Origin: Candidatus Hydrogenedentota bacterium
GTDB lineage: Bacteria; Hydrogenedentota; Hydrogenedentia; Hydrogenedentales; JAEUWI01
Reading direction: 5' to 3'
NCBI GenBank assembly: GCA_016182605.1
Contig: JACPGE010000055.1
Location: forward strand, 1-64,000
DNA: 64,000 bases
Part shown: positions 58,964-64,000 of the stretch, one piece after another
Layout: each line of letters opens with the position of its first letter
Position numbering within the stretch: the first letter of the stretch is position 1
The notes under the pieces: model-generated
Database searches by the model: none
The model's input: only the letters and a program-made list of their open reading frames with translations
Told to the model about the DNA's origin: nothing
Position numbers and translations under genes: made by a program

Positions 58964-61900
58964 ATGCGGAATTTCATGGCGGCTTTCGCCCGGAACAAGG
59001 TTTTTGCGAATATCCTGCTGCTGATGTTTCTGGGTGGCGGTTTCATCGCCGCGAGGAACATGGTGCGGGAGACGTTTCCCGATTTTTCGCTGGACTACAT
59101 CGCGGTATCTGTAATTTGGCCTGGGGCCGATCCCGAAGAGGTGGAGGAGGGGGTCTGCCGCAAGGTGGAAGAGGCCATTGAAGGGGTGGAGGGCGTCAAA
59201 CAGTACCGTTCCACGTCCAGCGAGAACAGCGGCACGGTGATAGTTGAAGTCTCCGCCGACGCAGATATGGCGTACGTGAAGGAGCAGGTGCGGAACCGCG
59301 TGGAGGCCATCTCCACTTTTCCGCCCGAGGCCGAACGGCCAATCACCGAGGAGATCCTGCTTCGGCAAGAGGTCATGTTTGTGGCGTTGTCCGGCGAGCA
59401 GCTCACGGAACGGCAGTTGAAGGAGTGGGGGGAGACCGTCGAAGAAGAGTTGCGGCTTTTGCCCGAAATTAGCCAAGTGCAGACGCTGGGCGCGCGCGAG
59501 TACGAGATCGGCATCGAGGTCTCCGAAGAGCGGCTGCGGGAGTATGGCCTTACCTTCGATCAGGTCGCCGGTGTCGTACGGGCATCCAATCTCAACCTCT
59601 CGGCGGGTTCCGTCCGCACCGAGGGCGAGGAGATCCGCTTGCGCACCATTGGCCGCAAGTACACGGGCCAGGAACTTTCCAAAATTGTGGTCATGGCCCG
59701 CCCGAATGGCGACATCATTACACTGGACCGGATTGCGGCGATCAACGACGGCTTCACGCAGGACCGCATCATTTCGCGCATGAATGGCCAGCCCGCCATC
59801 AATGTGGCCGTATTGAAGACGACCGACGAGGATTCGATTGCCATCAGCGATGCGGTGAAGGCGTACGTGGAACGCAGGAATGCCCAGTTGCCCGAAGGCA
59901 TCCAGATGACCATCTGGGCCGACGATTCCAACCTGCTCCGTCAGCGCATCAGTCTGCTGGTGAACAATGGCATCACGGGATTGTTGCTGGTCTTCGTCTT
60001 GCTCTGGCTCTTTCTAGACATCCGGCTTTCCTTCTGGGTGAGCATGGGGATGCCCATCAGTATTTCCGGGGCCCTCGTCATACTCTGGAGCCTGGGCGCC
60101 ACCATCAACATGATTTCGCTCTTTGGGCTGATCATGGTGCTGGGCGTCATCGTGGACGATGCCATCGTGATGGGAGAAGCGATTTATACGGCCCGCAAGA
60201 ATGGCGCGGGCCCGCTGGAGGCCGCGGTAGACGGGGCGTCCGAGGTGGGCATGCCCGTGATTGCCTCGCTCACAACGACAGTCATGGCGTTCATCCCGCT
60301 CTTTTTCGTGGATGGGCTAATGGGGCGTTTTATCGCCATACTCCCCACGGTAGTCGTTTCGTGCCTCACAATATCGTTGCTCGAGTGCATGTTTTGTTTT
60401 CCAGCACATTTGAACAATCTCCCCGCCCCCGAGGAACTGGCCGAACGCCGCCGCAACCGGAGCACGGTAGTAGGCCGGCTGGGCGATCGGATTCATGGAT
60501 TCACCAACCACGGTATGGAGTGGTTTGTCGAGCATGTGTATGAACCTTTTCTCACGAGGGTGCTTCGCTTCCGGTACATCTCCTTCTGCATCGCGGTCGC
60601 CATGCTCTTGTTGACGCTCGGTCTCGTGCAGAGCGGCATTATCAAGTTCGAGGTGTTTCCATCGCTTGACTCCGATCAGCTTACGGCTTCCGTGGAGTTT
60701 CCCAATGGCACGCCGCTCGCGGTCACCGAAGTGGCGGTCAGCGAACTGGAAGACGCCATACGGAGGCTTGCGGCGAAGACCACAACGCAGAGCGGCGATC
60801 CGCTCATTATTAACATGTTTACCCTGGTGGGCCAGGAGATTGTGGAGGGCCCGCCCCGAAACGGCAACCATATTGGCGCCGTGCGAGTGGAACTTCTCGG
60901 CAGCGAGAAGCGGGGTATTTACTTTGAGGAGCTGATGGCGCAGTGGGAAGCGGAAACAGACCAAGGCAAAATGCCCGGCATCACGGCGTTGAGCTTCAAT
61001 GGGCTGGAAACAGGTCCTCCTGGAGCGCCCGTTGAGATCTGGGTGCGCGGCCACGATCTCCCCACGATCCGTGCGGCCTCCGATCGGATCAAGACGAAGC
61101 TTGAGTCCTATGATGGCCTCTATCAGGTGCAAGACGATTTCCGCCCGGGCAAGACCGAATTGCGCCTCACGCTGAAAGAGGAAGCGCGCGCACTGGGAAT
61201 GACGGTGGCGGGGCTTGCCACGCAGGTCTACGCGGGCTACTTCGGTGAAGAGGCCGTGCGCTTGCAGCGGGGCCGGGACGATATTCGTGTGCGGGTTCGC
61301 TATACCGAAGAGGAGCGCGGAAAGATTGCGGAGTTCGAGCGCGTGCGTGTGCGCACGCCGCAGGGCCTTGAAGTGCCGCTCCTGTCGGTGGCCAACATCG
61401 AATATGGTCCAGGGGTCGCCAGCATCAACCGCTCCGACGGCATGCGCCGCATAGCCGTTACGTGCGATGTGGACACGAGCCGCGCCAACGCGGCGGAAGT
61501 GGTCGCGGAACTGGAGAACAACTTTTTCCCGGCCTTGCTCCGGGACTACCCTGCGGTCGACATTTCTTTCCAGGGCGAGAAGCTGCGGCAAACGGAATCG
61601 CTGGACAGTCTCGCTACGGGATACCCATTGGCCCTCATGGGGATTCTCGTGATCATTGCAGCGAGTTTCGGATCCTATTTGCAGCCGCTGGTGATTATGA
61701 TCACTGTGCCCTTCGGAATCATTGGCGCGTTGCTGGCCCACCTTTTCCTTGGCTATACGCTTTCCATGATGAGTTTCTTCGGGATGGTCGCCATGTCCGG
61801 GGTGGTGGTCAACGACGCGATCGTTCTTATCGAATGCATTAACTCCTATCTTGCGAAGGGCGAGCCGTTTCTGCGCGCCGTGAGCCGGGGAGGCGCACGC

Positions 61901-62224
61901 CGCTTTCGGGCCATTTTTCTGACGACGATCACGACGGTTGGCGGTTTGGGGCCGCTCATTCTTGAACGCGATATTCAGGCGCAGTTCCTGGTGCCGATGG
62001 CCATTTCGATTGCCGGCGGCGTAGGTTTTGCCACACTCCTTACTCTCTTGCTAATACCGTGCCTGCTTATCATCCTGAATGATCTCCGCCGTGTTGTCCG
62101 TTACTTCTTCACGAAAGAGTGGCCCACGCGGGAAGAAGTAGAGCCAGCAGTTCAGCGCGGCAAGGACGATCTCAGTGAAGGCTATGAGCCTCCTGTTCCC
62201 CTGACAGAGACGACGTTGAGTTGA
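58964..62224 (+). CDS. RND efflux pump, inner-membrane transporter
   Basis: The 1086-residue protein is an AcrB-superfamily transporter with 12 predicted helices and two large periplasmic loops. It begins with the usual FARNKVFANILLLMFLGGG helix 1 and has WPGADPEEVEEGVCRKVEEAIEGVEGVKQYRSTSSENSGTVIVEV after it. The proton-relay pair in helix 4 is intact (VIVDDAIVMGE, Asp398-Asp399). Helix 10 region has VVVNDAIVLIEC. It exports substrate using the proton gradient. It begins 11 bp after the adaptor gene. Confidence 0.96.
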   Translation: MRNFMAAFARNKVFANILLLMFLGGGFIAARNMVRETFPDFSLDYIAVSVIWPGADPEEVEEGVCRKVEEAIEGVEGVKQYRSTSSENSGTVIVEVSADADMAYVKEQVRNRVEAISTFPPEAERPITEEILLRQEVMFVALSGEQLTERQLKEWGETVEEELRLLPEISQVQTLGAREYEIGIEVSEERLREYGLTFDQVAGVVRASNLNLSAGSVRTEGEEIRLRTIGRKYTGQELSKIVVMARPNGDIITLDRIAAINDGFTQDRIISRMNGQPAINVAVLKTTDEDSIAISDAVKAYVERRNAQLPEGIQMTIWADDSNLLRQRISLLVNNGITGLLLVFVLLWLFLDIRLSFWVSMGMPISISGALVILWSLGATINMISLFGLIMVLGVIVDDAIVMGEAIYTARKNGAGPLEAAVDGASEVGMPVIASLTTTVMAFIPLFFVDGLMGRFIAILPTVVVSCLTISLLECMFCFPAHLNNLPAPEELAERRRNRSTVVGRLGDRIHGFTNHGMEWFVEHVYEPFLTRVLRFRYISFCIAVAMLLLTLGLVQSGIIKFEVFPSLDSDQLTASVEFPNGTPLAVTEVAVSELEDAIRRLAAKTTTQSGDPLIINMFTLVGQEIVEGPPRNGNHIGAVRVELLGSEKRGIYFEELMAQWEAETDQGKMPGITALSFNGLETGPPGAPVEIWVRGHDLPTIRAASDRIKTKLESYDGLYQVQDDFRPGKTELRLTLKEEARALGMTVAGLATQVYAGYFGEEAVRLQRGRDDIRVRVRYTEEERGKIAEFERVRVRTPQGLEVPLLSVANIEYGPGVASINRSDGMRRIAVTCDVDTSRANAAEVVAELENNFFPALLRDYPAVDISFQGEKLRQTESLDSLATGYPLALMGILVIIAASFGSYLQPLVIMITVPFGIIGALLAHLFLGYTLSMMSFFGMVAMSGVVVNDAIVLIECINSYLAKGEPFLRAVSRGGARRFRAIFLTTITTVGGLGPLILERDIQAQFLVPMAISIAGGVGFATLLTLLLIPCLLIILNDLRRVVRYFFTKEWPTREEVEPAVQRGKDDLSEGYEPPVPLTETTLS

Positions 62225-62279
62225 GAAACTGAGTCCCGTTGCGCACTATCCTGGCGCGGGCTGTATGAAGGAGTCTGAG

Positions 62280-63875
62280 ATGTTTGTGCGCTCCATGAGG
62301 CATTGCCTGGTTGGCCTCGTTGTCTTGTGCGCGGCCGTGGCCGGTACGGAAGAACCGATTGTCGAGGACGCGGCTGCGGTCCCGGAGGCTCCGGAGGCGG
62401 AATCCGCGCAGACGCCGGCGGATCTCCCTGCGTCACCCGAGGCGGCAGGGGTGTTGCCCGCGGCTCTTAGCCTGGAGGCCGCGCAACAGCGCGCACTCAA
62501 AGACAATCCGTCGTTGCAGGCGGTTGAGGCGGTGGTGCTTCAGGCGGAGCAGCGGATAAAGCAGGCGCGTTCCCTCTATCTGCCGCAGGTGGATCTCAAT
62601 TATTCCGCCACGCACACCCACCTGCCTAATAATGCGATCAACGAAGCGCGTGACGCCGTGCTTTCGGGCGCAGTGCAGGGGGCTTTTCAGCAGGCCCTGT
62701 TCTCTTCCCTCTTATCCCAGCAGTCTTCGCCGATTGGCACTGCATTCACGGCCGGTCAGGGCCTGCTCACGGGCATCGAGGGCCGGAACGGCATCGAGAG
62801 CACGGTGGACTCCTACAATCTTGGATTAAGCGCGAGTTATATACTGTTCAACGGGTTTTCGCGCAAGTACCGGCTTGCCATCGCGCGCATCGGCCTGAGC
62901 GAGACCGGCGCCGCCTACCAGGAGGCGCAGCGCCTCATTCTCTTTGCGGTTGCGGAAAGCTACTACGGTGTTCAGCTCGCGCAGGAGAATATCGGGATTG
63001 CGCAAGCCGATGAGGCCTTCAATCTGCGCCTCTTGAAAGAGGCACAACTGCGGCGCGAGGCGGGGACGGGTTCGAAAAGCGATGTGCTCAACTTTGAGGT
63101 GCTGGTGCGGGCGGCGCAGGCGGCGCGCATATTCGCGGAACGCGACTATCAAGTAGCGCGTATTGCGCTTGCCACGCTCATGGGTATACCCGAGGGCATG
63201 CTTCCAGAAAGTGTTTCGCTGGAACCGCTCTCCACAGAGCAGGAGCCGGAGCCGGAGCTGGTCATGCCGGAGGCCGATCCGCTCGTCGTATCCGCGTTGG
63301 AAGCACGGCCCGACGTTGCCCAGGCGCGCCACGCGCTGGACCGGAATGCATTCACGGTCAAGGAGCGTCGATCGGTCTACTATCCGCAGGTCGCGGCCTT
63401 TGCGTCGCGGGATGCGGCGCTCACGGACAATTCGCGTTTTGACGAAGGCGACTTCAGCGCGACGGTGGGTCTTCAGGTGGGCTACAGCGTTTTTGCCGGG
63501 GGCCGGAACCGCGCCCGTGTGAAAGAGGCCAAGTTTGCGGAGCAGGAAGCCGAGGCCCGGCTTGCGGACGCAGAGCTAGGTGCGGCCAACGAGGTGCGGC
63601 AGTCGCTGGTCTATCTGGACAGCGCCCAGCAGCAACTGCGTTTGCAGCAGGAGACGGCGGCCTACGTGGAAGAGAACCGCAATCTTGTGGAGAAAGAATA
63701 CAAGGCGGGTCAGGCGGCTCTGGCGCGCTTGAACCAGGCCCAGCGCGATCTGACGGAAGCGCAAGGCCGGCTGGCCCTTGCGCGGGTTTCCCTGCGGCTT
63801 GCGTGGTACCAGCTTCGTACCAGTACGGCGGAGTCGCTGCAAGTACTTTCCCCGGAGCAGCTTGGGCAGGACTGA
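62280..63875 (+). CDS. TolC-family outer-membrane efflux protein
   Basis: The 531-residue protein has a signal peptide (ending AAVA-GT), then an Ala/Glu/Pro-rich spacer of ~50 residues. Two TolC repeats follow (LSLEAAQQRALKDNPSLQAVEAVVLQAEQRIKQARSLYLPQVDLNYSA and the second half with RPDVAQARHALDRNAFTVKERRSVYYPQVAAFAS). The start is ATG 62280, 6 nt after AAGGAG; an ATG at 62265 overlaps that site. It forms the outer-membrane channel of the pump. The Pro/Ala/Glu spacer is not seen in typical TolC proteins. Confidence 0.92.
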   Translation: MFVRSMRHCLVGLVVLCAAVAGTEEPIVEDAAAVPEAPEAESAQTPADLPASPEAAGVLPAALSLEAAQQRALKDNPSLQAVEAVVLQAEQRIKQARSLYLPQVDLNYSATHTHLPNNAINEARDAVLSGAVQGAFQQALFSSLLSQQSSPIGTAFTAGQGLLTGIEGRNGIESTVDSYNLGLSASYILFNGFSRKYRLAIARIGLSETGAAYQEAQRLILFAVAESYYGVQLAQENIGIAQADEAFNLRLLKEAQLRREAGTGSKSDVLNFEVLVRAAQAARIFAERDYQVARIALATLMGIPEGMLPESVSLEPLSTEQEPEPELVMPEADPLVVSALEARPDVAQARHALDRNAFTVKERRSVYYPQVAAFASRDAALTDNSRFDEGDFSATVGLQVGYSVFAGGRNRARVKEAKFAEQEAEARLADAELGAANEVRQSLVYLDSAQQQLRLQQETAAYVEENRNLVEKEYKAGQAALARLNQAQRDLTEAQGRLALARVSLRLAWYQLRTSTAESLQVLSPEQLGQD

Positions 63876-64000
63876 GCCGGCGCACGCGCTGCGCGCCGCA
63901 AAAAAATGAAACTCCCTGTCCGCGCGGCGTATTATTACTCGTACCGGGGTGTATCCATGCCCGGGCCAGGCACTCTTACCGTAACCACATAAACATTTGG

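Noticed and set aside
60317-61741. 474-residue minus-strand open frame
   Set aside because: Antisense to the RND pump gene.
63878-63901. GC-rich inverted repeat after the TolC gene
   Set aside because: Imperfect stem followed by A rather than T residues on the plus strand; the remaining ~100 bp to the window end show no gene.
1-64000. CRISPR arrays, insertion sequences, prophage genes, rRNA or tRNA genes
   Set aside because: No regularly spaced repeats, transposase or integrase motifs, or RNA-gene signatures were found on reading both strands.

Overview
This 64 kb window is GC-rich, gene-dense bacterial chromosome. It holds dnaA beside a phased array of DnaA-box-like sites, so it probably lies near the replication origin. 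Several things suggest a Gram-negative-type bacterium outside the well-studied phyla: RND/TolC efflux genes, an ECF sigma/anti-sigma pair, secreted beta-helix and beta-propeller proteins, a long Gly-Glu repeat linker before a C-terminal membrane anchor, and large MoxR/DUF58 envelope operons. Candidatus Hydrogenedentes or a PVC-related lineage is my best guess. That is inferred from style, since no rRNA gene is present.

Layout. 1-9.7 kb (+): two coupled secreted proteins (a GH26-like TIM barrel and a beta-helix protein with 25 Gly-Glu repeats), an intergenic patchwork of short repeats, a GT-C-type membrane glycosyltransferase and a secreted propeller/toroid protein. 9.7-12.1 kb (-): an ECF sigma, anti-sigma and DUF4097 operon. 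12.7-27.0 kb (-): a continuous 15-gene envelope operon in which most stop and start codons overlap. It reads [GYF-RDD, Zn-ribbon/B-box TM, membrane protein] twice, then a B-box TM protein, DUF4129, DUF4350, MoxR, DUF58, SpoIIM-like, RDD and two neutral-ceramidase-like enzymes. The duplicated triplet is the most novel-looking system here.

27-42.6 kb is mixed metabolism: an SDR, a tiny Lys-rich protein with its own promoter, a Rieske/Dabb/propeller operon, a redoxin-cytochrome c fusion, an ABM monooxygenase with a UbiB-like kinase, an acyl-CoA dehydrogenase, a frameshifted TIM-barrel hydrolase, and the pntAA-pntAB-pntB transhydrogenase operon with a clear promoter and terminator. The 42.6-43.8 kb gap contains a candidate structured small RNA of about 175 nt, with promoter, closing stem and intrinsic terminator, possibly 6S-like.

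43.7-49 kb (+) holds a second, shorter MoxR-DUF58-transglutaminase locus, preceded by an alpha/beta-hydrolase that has lost its nucleophile serine. 49-55 kb carries an FG-GAP propeller gene with pdxA (-), then mazG, dnaA, def and recR (+). 54.9-57 kb (-) has an unknown anchored protein and a double-GNAT protein. 57.1-63.9 kb (+) is a MarR-regulated tripartite efflux operon (MarR, adaptor, RND pump, TolC) whose operator overlaps the promoter -10 box.
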